A DNA stretch of 64,000 nt from Aquila chrysaetos chrysaetos. Taxonomy: Eukaryota > Chordata > Aves > Accipitriformes > Accipitridae. This document shows, piece by piece, positions 11,154-25,800 of the stretch (the first letter of the stretch is position 1; every line of letters begins with the position of its first letter). Location of the stretch: assembly GCF_900496995.4 (NCBI RefSeq), contig NC_044011.1:14664041-14728040 (forward strand). The letters are read 5' to 3'. Position numbers and translations under genes: made by a program. The notes under the pieces were generated by a model, which saw nothing but the letters and a program-made list of their open reading frames with translations, did no database searches and was not told where the DNA came from.

Positions 11154-13510
11154 CGGAATCCTTTTGTTAGTACAATATATGTCATCTGAGGAAATGGTTT
11201 AACTGTCTGTATAGAATTTTTCTTGTTGGGAGTCTCATCTCTGTCAGGAATTGTTAGTGTAACCGAACTGATACAGCTTCTGCAGCGCAGGTTAGCCCTC
11301 TACTTTCTGGCTTTGCCTTAGTCCCAGATTAACCTGTTACATGGGCTCTGCCTGCTTTTAACTGGAAAAGTTCAAACTTGACTTTGCATTCTTGGCTGGA
11401 GTGACGTTTTTAGTGGAGCATGACTATGAAGTTACAGTAATTGCATGGTTTGTTTTCCTTAGAAAAAAGGATTCAAACTGCAACTGTAGTGAGTGCATGT
11501 GCAGGTGAGGTATTCTGTAGGGAAAGGGGCTCTAAGTGAAATAGCGTTGATACTATGTTCACCTTGCTATGTAATATCATCCAAATGGTGACTTTAAGCT
11601 CATGAGCTACTTAATAAACAGTTTGAATAAATAGAGAGTTCATCAGCATTGACTCAAGCTTGGGGAAGTGTTTAAAAGTATTTGGGGGGAGGGGCCAATA
11701 GTAAATAGTGGCTACCATCGTTTAGTAGTCATATTTCACCAGTTTGGAAAATGTATTTCTTGCGTGGCTGGAGCTTGAAGATGGACGTAAAGGGGCAGAC
11801 TGAACACAGAGAGAAACGGTGATAGTAGCTGTAGCTGCCATGCCTTCAACAGTTGAAAATAGAGTGAGGGAAAAAAAATGCTTGTCCTTGTTCTAAGTTT
11901 GTTTCATAAAGTTTGTTAAAAGAATCAGAAATGGGGGTGGTTGTCATGCTACGTGTGTGGGGAGAGGGGATTTTTTGTTCTGTTTCTCCAATGTGATTAG
12001 GTCTGTCCAACTCTTACTCTGTCAAAACCTTGGGAGGACCCCAGACTGTTGGAATTGCTTAGTTTTCTCACATTCAGCCGCCTGGGTTTTATGTGTAGTA
12101 GAGAGTATACAGGTGATGTCAAGAAGTATGTCACTGGCAGGCACTTGGGGGATTGGGAGAAACAGGCTACCTTATACAATGTGTAGCTACGGCAAAATAA
12201 TTTTCTAAGGCTGACAAAGATCTTTGCTTTCCTGCTGATTGTAAAGAATTACAGTCTCTTAAAAATCCTTTTCTCAGCTGGGGCTATGATACATTTCAGG
12301 ACACTTTTTCCCCCTCCTAGATAGTTAAGACAGACAGTTAAGCTTCCTTTTTGCCCCCCAAGACAATGAATGTTTTGGGCAGTGGTTTTGGCTTTTAAAC
12401 CCCGTGCATATCACTTACTGTATCTGGCTACCTCAGACTCTGCATTTCTTTTTGGTAGTTGTCATGCTAGTATCATGAACCAGTCTGTAGACAAGGATAA
12501 TAAGACTCCTGGCAGATGTTAAATGCCGTCCGGTGAAGGAAGGTAGTGCATGACAGATCAGTAGTTTCCAGCCTGCAGACTTTCCTTCGACTGTATCTTG
12601 ATGGTCTGGGGAAAGTGACTGAGAAAAGTAAGCTGACAAGCTCAATACACCAGTGCCTTTTGCCGTTTCTAAATTGCTCTATGCAAGAAGGGTCTGTAAC
12701 TTGGAAAAGGTTCACCACAACCATTATCAGTAGTACCAAGGACATCCATCTGTGCCTTGTCCTAATGTCTGGTACATTCCTTTATAAGGCAACTTTGTTG
12801 CTTACCTGTCAGTAAACTAACTTATTTAGGTGGGCACAAAGTATCTGGCTTTTTTCCCCCCTTACTAAAGTTTGAGCTGAAGTTCATTCAGTGCCCAGAA
12901 CGAAGGTAGGACGGGGAAGGAGAGGCTCTTTCTTACCTGTATTAGTGTTTCTGTATTTTTGTTTCAGGTGGGTGCTTGAAGTTGGGGAGAATGCTGTCCT
13001 TCCCATCGAAGCTCCTATGTATTGGCTGGACTGAATATACATTATTTTTGCCAAGAGCTCTAGGGAGGTGTTGTGTATGTGCAGCTGCTCATCCAGCCAG
13101 TGGGGCTGATGTGCTGAACAGCACAATCGAGAACAGGGACTGATGCTGTAGTCAGTAGAGCTATTACCCCACAAAAGTGGGACTGGAAGTCAGGAGTCCC
13201 AACTCTCTCAGCATTCTTTGCTGTTTTACAAATAGTCTTATGACAACTTTCTAGCAGATCTGCCAAAGAAAATAATCTGTAAGTTGTCCTTTACCTCATC
13301 TGATGGAAGAAAGCACAGATAGAACCAGCCTGCACAGTTGGAATCCTTATAAAGGATAGTCTAACAAGGTTCCATATAAACAGAATTTTGCCCATCAGTC
13401 TTGATGGTTTTTAAAAAGGTTAAAATTTTAGAGTTCTGGATATACCAGGATTCCTCTCTGGTTGTCCTTGTATATTCAGTATTTATTGTTATTGCATCTT
13501 TCACCACGCT

Positions 13511-13545
13511 CCCCCCCCCCCCCCCCGCCCCCCCCCCTCCCGCCC
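13511..13545. repeat. Poly-C tract, interrupted
   Basis: C16-G-C10 followed by CT-rich bases. Low-complexity, no gene. Confidence 0.9.
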
Positions 13546-14113
13546 CGTGACCCTTACTGGTTAGAATAGACCCATTTTTGTGAAGACTCGAACTGTGTGG
13601 TGAAGATGGTTCTTTTCAGTTACACTGTGAAGGTGTGCGGTGGGTGAGGCAGACGAAAGAGAGGTGTGTTCTCACGGCTAAGGCAGTTGTGTGTTGCTTC
13701 TAGAACTGGTCTCATCTTGCCTCTGCCATAAAACTTCCTCCTGGTCAGGCCATGCATATACTTGTACAGGGTCCCCAGAGATCTCCAGCTTGAAGCAGAA
13801 ACGATGACTGCAGGCGGGGAGAGTTTCCCAAGTACTGTCTGGTTGCAGGAGGGGTCTGCTTTCTGTGTATATTGTGCTGTGAAAGTGCACGTTGGGTTCT
13901 TGGTGTGCTCAACTTTGCAGCTTGGTCTTGGTCCTCTATGTGTATACAGCGAGAATATTCTCACTTAGTAAGAGATTGTATGGTTAGTTGCTAAAACAAA
14001 AACCCCTCCTACTTTGATGCAGCTGCCAATGGGTACGTTGTGAAAAAGATAGATACGAAGTTTTAATGTAAAGTTAAGGCTTAACTGAAGCTGCAAAACT
14101 GTGAATAGCCACC

Positions 14114-14690
14114 TGTCCTGGTTTCGGCTGGGATGGAGTTAATTCTCTTTCTAGTAGCTGGTATAGTGCTGTGTTTTGGATTCAGTATGAGAAGAATGTT
14201 GATAACACACTGATGTTTTCATTGTTGCTAAGTCATGTTTAGACTAAGTCAAGGAATTTTCAGTTTCCCATGCCCAGCCAGCAAGAAGGCTGGAGGGGCA
14301 CAAGAAGTGGGGAGGGGACACAGCCAGGGCAGCTGACCCAGACTGGCGAAAGGGTTATTCCATACCATGTGATGCCATGTCTAGTATATAAACTGGGGGG
14401 AGTTGGCCTGGGTGGATCGCTGCTTGGGAAGTAACCGGGCATCGGTCAGCAAGTGGTGAGCAATTGCGTTGTGCATCACCTGTTTTGTATATTCCAATTC
14501 TTTTGTTATTGTTATTGTCATTTTATTATTAGTTTCTTCCTTTCTGTTCTATTAAACTGTTCTTGTCTCAACTCCTGAGTTTTTACTTTTTTTTTGTTCC
14601 GATTCTCTCCCCCATCCCACTGGGTGGGGGGGGGGAAGTGAGTGAGCGGCTGTGTGGGGCTTAGTTGCTGGCTGGGGTTAAGCCACGACA
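14114..14690 (+). mobile_element. Solo LTR of an avian ERVL-type endogenous retrovirus, plus orientation
   Basis: A 577-bp element starting TGTCCTGGTTTCGG and ending GTTAAGCCACGACA, so it has TG...CA ends. The flanks CCACC and TCACC differ at one base and look like an aged 5-bp target-site duplication. Inside are a TATA box (TATATAAA, 14385-14392) and an ATTAAA poly(A) signal (14551-14556), followed by a GT/T-rich stretch, as in a U3-R-U5 layout. It is homologous to the reverse-oriented element at 39822-40454. No internal viral genes are present, so this is a solo LTR. Confidence 0.85.
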
Positions 14691-16642
14691 TCACCCAACA
14701 CAGTAAATGGGGTTGGGGGCTTGGCGGGAAGAAGAGAGTGTGATTTTTATGGCTACAATTTTACGTGCTGATATAAACTGATTGAAGGTTTCAAAAGTAA
14801 CCGTGCTTCTCTTGTTTTCAGGTGTTTGACTTCGGTAACTCTTAAATACAGAGAGTTCAAGACAGAACACTTGAGATAATTGAGCCTAGGCACTTTATGC
14901 TTTTAAAGAGCATCCAGGAGTCCTCAAATGACTTTGTTAAAACCACTTTTCCTGATAGATGCAGTTGGCCTGCAAATTTACATTTTAGCAATTTAGCTGA
15001 AATACTGAAACACTAAGCATGAGATGAATGGGAACTTATGTTCTTGAGCATACTACACTCAATTAGGGCAAAAAAGCACCTACTTGTCTAAAGGGGTGCA
15101 AAAACGTTTGCTACAAAAATTGCAATTAAAATGTAACCTAATTCTCTGTTACTGGACTTAAGTGGTGCGTGGCAAGTTTTTCTGCTGTGCAAAGAATCTG
15201 ATGGACTATTTCCATAACCCTGTGTAAGGTGGGAGGTCGGTGCTGAGGAGCTGTTCCACAGTGTGCTCCTAGACTCTGTCACCAAGCTGTTCTGCTGACC
15301 AAGTCACTTTCCTGAGTGGGGCTGATGGTTCAGACCTTCTCAGCAGCCCGGAGAAGTGGTAGCTGAGCTGTTCCAGAACCAGGGTCTCCAGGTGTGACCT
15401 TTTCTGATTCCAAGGAACAAGCCTACTCTTAAGAGCAGCTGCTGCTGCTTAAGAGACTCCCATGGCACTGGTAACATAATTTATGGCAAAAGGATGGCTT
15501 TGTAGTCAGATGTTTTTCATAGCTCTGCCTGACTTTATTCCCCCATCATGTATGCATGTAATGTATTCAACAGGAGCCTAGTATCGCACTCGGAAATACT
15601 GTTTTCAGGTGAAGAGAGAGCAGTAAGCTACTGCAAATGTGGTTGCGATTCTAGCCTGAACTTAAGTCATCATGGCTTGCTAATGATGTTTCAGGAGCTT
15701 TTAACAAAATTCTTGGGTTATGTTCCTGAAGCAATACACTGGACTGACCTGACTTTGAAAAAGGTGATAAAATAGTGGCTGTATAGTAGTTCCTGAAAAC
15801 ACATTTAGAAAGAGAAGTTGCTGGGGAAAAAAAAAATCCCCTCATCCTCTCATAAGAGTAAGTGGTAACATTCTGGAGATAGCCATCTACAGACCTGTAG
15901 AGTAGGAATAGATTTAAAAAAAAAAAAAAGCAACCCACACTTTTACCTTAGAGGATAATTAAGACATCTCACCCTATGCTAATTCACTGCTTGCAACTTG
16001 TACTGATAAGAATCAGGTAAGATGATAAGGTGGACAGTCTAGTAATAGAGAAATTTTGTGACTCTTACATTAGTTTATCATTCTGCTACAGCTTCCTGTG
16101 ACCTCAGATAAAGTTCAACTAGTTCCCCTTTCATATAAATACCTTCTAAATAAATGTATTCTTGTACAAGTATGTAAATACCCTTTTGTGATGGGGTAGA
16201 ACATAACATTAAATATACCTGCTGGGTATATTAAAATCATGCCAGTAACTTGAGAAGAACACATAGTAGTGCTGTTTCCAAGCTTGGGACAGTGTCACAG
16301 CTATCCAAGAAGGAGCTGAGGAAAATTTCATCATCAGTCAGAAATGCACGAAGTAGCTAAGTACTCAGTGTCTTTTTAACTGTGAGGGCAACAAGGCAGT
16401 AGGGTCCTTCACCACGTACATACAGTCAGCACAGAAAGGATCCAGCCTTCTGTCCTTGCTTATTAAGAAGAAAAAGCTAAATCTCTGCGTGCATCCAGGC
16501 CTACTCACTAGAAAACTTCCCCTGCAAACATGTCATTAGTATCTCAGCTTTACACTACCACATCCATAGATTAAGACTTCTCTAACATCACTAGTACAGC
16601 AGTTGGGAATAATGTTCAGAGACAGATTTTTTTTTTTTTTTT
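14691..16642. other. Intergenic region downstream of RMND1
   Basis: About 2 kb between the solo LTR and the likely RMND1 3' end. AT-rich with a few A-runs. I see no gene. Confidence 0.6.
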
Positions 16643-16648
16643 TTTAAT
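16643..16648 (-). terminator. Candidate RMND1 poly(A) signal ATTAAA
   Basis: On the minus strand ATTAAA lies 137 bases after the RMND1 stop codon and runs into a 19-A stretch (16627-16645 read as T on the plus strand). The A-run could also mislead oligo-dT priming, so the true 3' end may lie farther left. Confidence 0.3.
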
Positions 16649-16784
16649 TTGAGTAGAAGATGTACATATTTATCAAGAGACACAATTCCTCTATTTTCCA
16701 GAAGCATAAGGTAGACAGGAATTTTCCAGGCCATGTGGTCTTTATGGTTTTGTCAGTTTTCTTCTTCCTCAGTTTCTTCTGTCA

Positions 16785-16817
16785 TCAGAAAACTACCCTT
16801 GCAAGTTCAAACAGAAC
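16785..16817 (-). CDS. RMND1: RMND1 terminal coding exon (10 residues and stop)
   Basis: Acceptor TTTGCTATTCCACAG followed by [10 protein letters not shown] and TGA. This is the RMND1 C terminus (V-x-F-E-L-x-R-V-x-F). It brings the total to exactly 449 aa. Far too short for ORF finding. Confidence 0.93.
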   Translation of the reverse strand, partial: VLFELARVVF

Positions 16818-19800
16818 CTGTGGAATAGCAAACATGTTGATAGGAATTTTTATTTGATTTAATGATCCTTAAAACAGCTTACACTGTAAACGAGTAATCT
16901 GAAAAATAACTATAGCTGCAATTCACAAGTTACTTGCAAAGAACTGAAGACTAATCCACTTGTACAGTACATTAATAAAATAATCTTGATTCTCAAATTA
17001 TGAGATATAAAAATTGAACTTGTTATTACATTTTCAGTGTGATAGTGGAAAAAAACCCCACCAACCTCTATGGTGATGAGTATTACTATCATCCACTCGA
17101 GGCGTAGAGTGTGCTTTTCATTCAGGTGATTTCGCATTAGGTCTGTCAGCTCCATGCAGTGCTGAAGCTTTTCATTCATTACCTGCAAGAGATTCCAAAT
17201 ATATGGCAAATCTGGATTCCGTAAGCGGAACAAGATCACTAAATAAAGGAACACAATCCACAGAAGGGTTCGCTGAGCAGAACTAGGGAGGTGTTAACAC
17301 TTGTCTGCGAAAGAAAAGAACAGAAAGTCCTGTAAGGCAACATGTGCAAGCGACAGAAGTTTCAATATAAATGAGTCTCTTTTTTCAATAGGTTCACAAA
17401 AATAATTGAAATTTAGATAATGCATCTGCAGGTATTAAACTGCTGCTGGGTGCTATCTACTTATGAAAACAGGCACAAGAAAAAGAATTTGCAGCTTACT
17501 GGAATGCCTCAAAAGTAACTAAATATTGAAGGTTGCTGAACCACCAGAAAGAGGTAGTTTTTGTGCTCCTCATTCTGGTTCAGCAGCAAGCATTATGTCC
17601 CCCTTCAATGAACTGACCTGACTGGTCATGTCAGTAAGAAGACTGCTTCACATCTCAGTTTTTAACTTGTTTTCTTGCACACATTTCAGAACAAGAATTA
17701 AACATCCTCTTCTTACAACCATGTAACGCCTAATTTAGTGGCTCAGGAAATACACAATCCATTGATTTGAGGCAGGGTTGTTAACCTAAACTGGGTAAAA
17801 CATGTGAGTGGGTTACGAACACATGGAAAAGGGGATATCGTATAGGATCCTATTATTCTTTAATCAGTTTCTACAATTAAAACAAGACATTCATGGAGCA
17901 GTCTGTAACCCTGCTGAGCCAAAGAAAGACAGCTGATCTGAGCGTGGAAAATTCTCCTAACAGTAAGACACATACCTTAACTCTGCGATTAATGTTAAGA
18001 AACTGACAAGTCTTGTCATAAAGCTCTTCCAGTTTTTCTCTATCCCAGTAGAAGTCAGGTGTTATTAGCAGGTCTGAACTCAGATTTATACGGTGCCTAA
18101 AAAGAATGGGTACTACAGTAGTCAAACTTACTTTTGGTGAATACAGGAGCAAATATTTACATAGCATTTAAAAGAAACAGGAAAATTTTCCTGTAATTTT
18201 AAGTAAAATATGAAAAGAATCTCCTTTCATAGTAAAAATACAATTGTAGTGATTGTTTAAAATCGGTCACATCTCCTGAAACTTTTCTGAGAATACTGTA
18301 CTGTGGAACAGTTTTGAGCATAAATTACTTTTGCCTTATGGCAACACTGCCTCCTCGACTTGTCACCTTAACTTTTGATATCTGCAGAGAAGTCCTTGAC
18401 TATGCTAGTAGCTCACTGAAGTGGTACGTGGATTAAAGTTACTGAGGAGCTCCTTAACAGCTTGTTTATATCTCAGAACTCTTAAGTGTGACTGGTACTG
18501 ACACTGACATGGTGGGTATGTGAGCACAGCACACCTTGCTGAACCAGGCTATTGCCTCAACATTATAAAGGCTAAGAGCTAAAATCTCCTGCCCTCCACC
18601 TACTGCTCATATAAATCTTTGGACACTTAGAACATCATTGTTCATTACTGAACAGTCCTTCAAGTAGGGATATAAAATCCAATGTTTCAAATAGAAATTG
18701 CTTTTTTAATTTACCTCTTCACTGATTTTGAGGTTTTTTTGTAAAAGAGTGTGTAATGCTCTGTATTCTCAATGGCCAAATCTCACTTCAGAGGGGAAAA
18801 AAACTCATTAAATTCTTACAATGTAGCAGTGGTTTCTAAGTCAGGGGAAGAACAGAACTTACAGAAAAGTTTTACTAACTCTAGGCCGTAGTTAACAGTT
18901 CTACCTACCCCTGTCCTTCCTCCTGGGGTCCTCTGCACACTCTAGTATCTACTATAATTACTGGTTATGAGACCTGCGTTGCTGGACCCAGGGAGGGGAA
19001 AGGGTATGGAATTTGGGCATTTACAATATGCTGCTTAATGCCTGTCTATAGTTGAGATGCCGTAGTGAGTGGTGAGCCAGCGGGTCCTCTAACATAAACA
19101 GCACACGCAGTCTCCAGCCAAAAGAAGGTTGAAGGAATTCCCCCACCCCACCCCACTGTGTTTCGTGTGTATTCTGGTCTTTGTATTGCGCAGAACTTAA
19201 TTTTCAAGTTCTGTGTAACACAATGTCTTGGGTGTAACCAAAAAAGTTACCTTAATGCGAAGAGTTCTCCAATTTTCTGCATTACATCTGCATGAGACAG
19301 TTTTACCTTCCTTCGTGACTTCAGTATCTGCAAAGTAACAAGTTGTTCACCGCTTGATCAAGTAGCATGTACTAGTACTTAAGAAGTCTGGAGTTTTACA
19401 GCCTGAAGTACGTCTATGAGTTAAAATCTGAATGCATATCATACTTATTAACATTTGAGTTTTGTTTGCTTAGTGCCTTGCTTATCTAGCTTTGTAAGAA
19501 TATCACCATGCAACTCTTCATCCAGGTTTTTTCAATAAATCACTGAGTATGACATCAGTATCTGTACAAAATCCTGGAGCATTTTCTATGAATGATTTCC
19601 TGAACAAGAGATCATTTGTTTTTTCTTCCTACTATTGTTATTTTTAAGTCATGACAGTGTTCTTTTACCTTGCCACTACTTAGCCTTTTTATAGACTTTT
19701 TACTTACAACAAACAATGTATTACCATTTATTTCCTTCATAAAAAAATACTAAAAATTATGTTTTCTTTTTTGAACCCTAGGAATTTCATTTTTGTGTGA

Positions 19801-22800
19801 CATCATATGCGCTTTGTACTTTAATTAAGTCTCATGAAAAACTGTGGTTTAAGTAACTCACCCAAACTCTTCATTATAGTCAAGTTAAAGCACATTACTT
19901 TCAGCCCAAGCTACCACACACTGTGGCAGGTTTTTAAATGCCGCTTGTCCTGTTACGTGTACACATTCAACAGTGGCAGGTGACAGTGGCACAACATGGG
20001 AAACATTCCAAGACAGAACCCCACTCCCAACCCTTTAAAGACTGACGATTTCTTGTCCCACCGCTTTGCGGATGTTCTGAGCTTCTCTACGTTGATGGCT
20101 TTACCATCAAACATTTTAAGCATTCAATTGCTTTTTGCATATCCTCAGCTGTATCTGGCCTGATCTTTTACAAAGCACAGGAGAAAAGGAGGGGAGAGGT
20201 AAAAACAAGACCTCACCTCAGGAATTGACTGGATAGATTCCACGAAGTTATCCAATAATGATTCCCAAATAGCCAGCTTTACTGCAACACAGAGGCGACA
20301 GAGCAGGACACTGTGAGACGTATATATGCTTTCTAGTAATCGTAACTTTAAATCTGCCAACATGCTGCTTCAAGACATGTTGATACATACAAACATTATT
20401 TGCAGCAAGTTACCGTTAGTATTATACCATCAATGTTCATACACCTACGGACAAATCTGGGTTGGGCACTGACACAACTCTGCATGCAGAGCCACCTTGA
20501 GCGCAGCTCTCTTCTCCAAATGATCAGTTCAGATCCAGGAGAGTTTTTGCTTCAGCTCAGAAGTTGTGTGAGTGCTCTACTGTATGTACGAAGCCTTTGC
20601 GAGCTACCTTCCAAGGAGACTGGAGATAACGAGCTGTGCTGGAGTCAGGCTGACTTCATGTGGTGCTGCTCAAGAGTCTCCACTGCATTTCTAGCACCCT
20701 GCAGAACTCTCATTCTCCATTTGTCCAGTATTTGATGCAGCACACTCAAAGCATGGAGAGTTAGCTTGCACAGACACACCACTTGTACTTGTTGAAGCTA
20801 AATTCAAACTTAAGCAATCTCCCATTTTGTTTTTAGGTGAATATACTGTTCACTGAAGATATAACTTCTCTTCTATGGAAGCTGTTCAGCACAGGCAATG
20901 GCAACACAAATTCTATGATGCCTCAGCTTGAGCCTGGAAAGATGTTTCTACAGGAAGATGACAAAAGTCACGCCTTTGTTCTTTAGTCCGCAGATTCCCC
21001 AACAAGAATGAAGTAACAACAGATCAAAAATTAACCCTATTTACTCCAAAGAATTAATCAGGGAAGATGTAATTGTCAAAATGAACTCTTTCATGGTAGT
21101 AACTGATAGTATCATATAGGCAGGACGCTGACAGTAAATCCAATGCCGAGCATCGTTCACACTCATCTTTTGAACACAGAGGCCTAATCCAAGTCAGTGA
21201 CTTAAATGACATTTAATTTAGCCCCTGAAAAAAAGCCAATAGGCATTTCAGCTATTACCGATTATTTGACAGAGGTTGGTTTCTGCTGTGTCATAAATTT
21301 GACTTGGACTATACTTGCATCCTTCATTTTTATTAAACATTATTGAACTGTTTTCCTTTATGATGTGCATGTCTCCCACTAACATAAATTGGTACCAATT
21401 ATGTCCTGGGAATAAATCGCTTGCTCCATTATATGTGGCACTGCGCTTCCATGCAGTGGCTTTATGAATAGGAAAACTACAGGGAACGAAAGGCTTTTTC
21501 CTCAATAGTTCTTCCTTTAACAGTCAAGAGCCATTTAGTTATGCTGTACTCTTCATCAAATTGTATATCACTTCAAAAACATGCATCCTGTTTCTTGATG
21601 TCTCTTCTGTTTGAAGGTGCAATTCCCCAAATACTACAGGAATCCTGTAATTTACCCTAAAAGCAGTAGGGGTAGACAGACCAGACGTCCTTTAAAGGTC
21701 TTTTTGAGGACGGCCTTACTGCTGCTAGCTTCTACTCCCACTTCCTACCTCATTCGAGGTCTGAAGCAGCAGAGAGGTGTATTTCCTCAAGCAGCAGCAG
21801 CACTGCTGAGCCTGACTTCTTCCCAGTGCCTCCTGCTGTCTCCTGCCATGGCTAATAAGCCTGGAAAACGTTATCTGTGACTCTGGTCTGCACCTTTGAT
21901 ACTGGTACACCTTCCCAGCTGGAAATCACTGCTCTACATTACTTCTTTAGCTGGCATCTAGCTTTTTTTGTTAGAGGAAATGATGTCAGGATGAATTACC
22001 TAAGATTACTGACAGGTTTCTAATACTGGACTCTACACTCGTTGCTATCCTAGAATAGTTCTCAAGGGTGGGGAACAGGATGCTCAGTAGAATGTGTATC
22101 TTTTGCAAAGTATGTTTCTTAATGTGCTTTGTTAATCTTTGGGATGATTTACATTGAATGAGGTAATTCAAATTCACAGAAAACAAGGTAAAAGCTTTGA
22201 AAACGAATCCACCCACTGAAGCACAATCAATCTTTACACAGTTTGCCTAAACCAGACACTGAGTCTTCTCCAACCTGTCACTGTACAGGTCCCACTTATA
22301 ATGACATTTCACAAAATCTGTAGCATAGGCTGAAATTACAAACAATATTAACTTACCAGAAAGACAAAGGGCATTTGAAAAAGCAAATTTCTGCAGAACA
22401 ACTTCATCACTATCCAGCTCAGAATTTAACAAGATTTCTCCTTTATGAAGCTTTGACTGACCTCTGTTAAAACAGGATTGAAGCATCTTCATTGACTAAG
22501 CCACCAGCAAAGGTTATTTATATAAAGCATACCATATCTATATGGACATCATCCCTGTCCTTACATTTTACTCATGTCCAACCTGACAATAACCAAAACA
22601 AATCACTGAAAATTAGTTCCTCAGTCTAAGACTAATATTATGACCAAATTTTCTAGGTTTAAATGAAACTGCAGCAAGAAATGATGGTAACTACAGCATT
22701 ACTATATACACATAGATAGTTCAGAGTAAGCAGGATGCTGGCCTCTCTGCTGCTCACTATCTCCTGTATTATCCATTTCTGTTTTTCTTTTCTTCTTCTA

Positions 22801-25800
22801 TCAACATCACTCCCTCCCTGCTATGATGTTACTTTCCCTGAACCCTCTATTGCATAGGGGGCCAGGAGCAAAGAAAAGGGGGCATGAGAGTTGTTTAATT
22901 TATCGTGTCAATCTCACTATGAAACTTGCATAAGCACAATGGAATATGTCTGGAATCACAAATTACACAACTGGATAGTACATGCAGTTTTCAAATGGCT
23001 AGGAAAAAAAAAACAAAAACGAAAACCTGTCCTCTTACCAGGTTACCTTAAATAAGCTCAACCTCATTAGCTCAGCTCCTAGTGTTACAGTGTCCTGTCT
23101 AGGAGTTGTTTTTTGGTGCTGCTGGAAAACTACAGATAATTTATATAATCATTTACTTGGAGAAATACTTCCATAGAGATCACGATGGTTTCTGTTCGGG
23201 ATTGCTGAAGAACATAGTCAGTTGTGTGGGCATGGACCTTCATAATTTACAAAATCTACTGCATAACGAAGTCACAAAGGCCATTACTTGCAAGTTTAGC
23301 AATGCAGCAAAATTTGTCAATTTCAATTTACTGTTTTCTCCTTTATTTTACTCATTTGAAAAAAGAGTAAGGACAAGTATATTTTTACTAGTTGCTTTTG
23401 CTTGAATTTGTTTTAGGTATCTATTAGCTTTTATATAAAGAGTGCTTGAAGATACTTACTCTCCTATTCTATAGTTCATCTCTTCATTCTCCCAATGGAC
23501 TAGTGCAACTTCATATGGCTGAATTTCATGCTGTTCTAACACTCGCATGACATTCTTCATCTAAGAAAAAGACAATTGCACACACAGGAACAGTTACCAT
23601 GCAGTATACTATCACTCTACAAAGATCTCGCATATAATAGGTTGATGAATGCAACTTTCATGCTGAAGTTATTTAAGTAACAATGAACAGGTGGGCTAAG
23701 TAATGAAGTGATTATTAACACAGTTTACTTCTGAAGCTATCTGTAGCTGTGTGGAAGAATTTATGGCTATGAACAACTGCAAGGAATCTGTGAAGACTAA
23801 AATGTCACTTAATGTCTGCATATATAAAACAGGGTAAGGATTAACCACAGCAGCAGTAAAGACAGTGCGGATATATTCAGTATTAAACAATGTGCTGTAC
23901 AAGATTTTGGCAGATGTCTGAGTGTGGGAATGAATCTTTAGGATAAGTACATCAGGTGGCTGTTTCTGCCGAAATTACTAGTTTGCTGCTAAAATCAATA
24001 GTTTTGTTTTGGCTACCAGAGGTTGAGTTATATTACAGAAATCCTTTATCACTACAGAAATCTGTAAAAATGGTTTCAGCTGCCCACATTCAACTCTGTA
24101 AACAGTTAAATGTGCAATTTTACTTGCAGAAGTAATCTCATTGTCATTTTATTCTCAAGCACACTAAAACCTGATGCAGGAAGAAAGAGCCCTTTTCTCT
24201 CACAAAACTTTCTCCTCTGACATCTGCCTTAGAAAGGAACAAGGATGAGGGATCCTACGTGCTACAAGGCTCCCCTCATAAAAATCATTCTGCAATTAGA
24301 ACAAATTCTGAACTAAAAAACCCACTCACCTACAGGTTTTTAAAAGGCATTTAGCTACACAACAGCCAATAAAAAAAACCCAATACACTTTTGATGCCTA
24401 AATTCTTTAGAGGTAAATCTTCCACTAAGTGGACCACATACTTAAAACACTCTCTTCAAAATAACAGTTAACCTTTTAGTGCAAAACTGTATGCTAGTAA
24501 ATAAAAAAATCTGTTGGATCACCTGCAAGAGGGATTTTCTTTGCAGTGCTAGCTTTCTTCATTGCTTTCAAGAATTTTGGTGAAAGTATCTATGTAAGAC
24601 ATGATAACATTTTTCACTAAAAAGCCCCCAACCCTACAGCTACAACTGCTTGTTTCATAATCCTGAATTTAGTATTAGCATGACTAGTACTTGCCATATA
24701 TTCCAAGTCTTGTGGTAAAAAAGGGTATGAAAAATTATTTTCATTTTTTAAGCAAGGAATTGTCTGCTGTTAGGCCAGTCAGCTCAGCCAACCAGCTATG
24801 GTGTGTCCAGGGACAGTACAGCAAGGCAAATGCTGCTAAACAATGCCAGACGTAATAGCCAGTCCATAATGTAGCATGCCAGACTTCAAGAGTGTGTTCA
24901 CTTGCATCCAAGTGCTCTAGCTGGCTTTGTGAAGTCATTAGTAATACAGTAATAATTATGTTGTTAATAGACTAACAGTCCCTTCCAGAACTACAACCAG
25001 CTCAGGCTTCCCAGGGCCAGTACAGAGCAAGATTTAACAAAGCTTTACAGACAATAGCCGATTCTGTGAAATTCATAGGTCTTGTAATGTGCATACTTCC
25101 AAAGTTCTTCCATTGCTCTGGATAATGAGAAACTGTATTTCAGTGGCAGCTTTCTTTTATGTAGTCAGAGTAATACAAAGGCTTCCACTGACTGATGTGA
25201 GTTTCTTCTAAGCCCAGACTAATTTTATGGAAGGGACTACCTGTGACACAGTAGATTTAATGAGAAGAGATGTTCTGGATTCACTAAATGCAAACTCTTG
25301 CCATTACAGGCAATCACGTCACACAATTTCCTTTTAAAAAAACAGATGAGACTCCACCTCAAAGCTAGTTTTGCTTTTTGCCCTTGCTATTTTTGGTGGT
25401 GAAGCTGTTGCACGACCTCCCTACTCAGGTACTTGAAAACGGTATTTAACATTTTAAATTTCTATTCATGATCAGTCTGTAGTTATTACTTCTTAAGTGT
25501 ACATTAGTTTTAAATAGTTTTTCTTCTCCTAATAGTCATTCTGGAGTACTTTTAAAAAGCAATTTTGTCCATTCACAGTGATTCCCTACGTTCTGTTTTA
25601 CTGAATTACTTTCAGTTTCTGTTCTACAGACCAGTTTGTTTTTTGTATGTTTGTTTGTTTCAGTTCATTAAACACGTGCATAAAAATACCTCCTCTATTT
25701 GAGCAAGTTGTTTGGAAGTTAAAACTTTTACTATGATTTCAATAAGCAGAAAGAGGCAGTCTTCCTCTTCTTTTATACATAAAGCTAGCAAGGGACCAAC

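Larger units (their letters stand above)
7741..14113. other. Intergenic region between the ZBTB2 promoter and the solo LTR
   Basis: About 6.4 kb with no coding exon I can support. It contains a G24 run (11130-11153) and a C-rich tract (13511-13545). Acceptor-like CAG sites on the plus strand (near 9107, 12967 and 14820) could belong to an unannotated lncRNA from the CpG island, but there is no further support. Confidence 0.6.
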
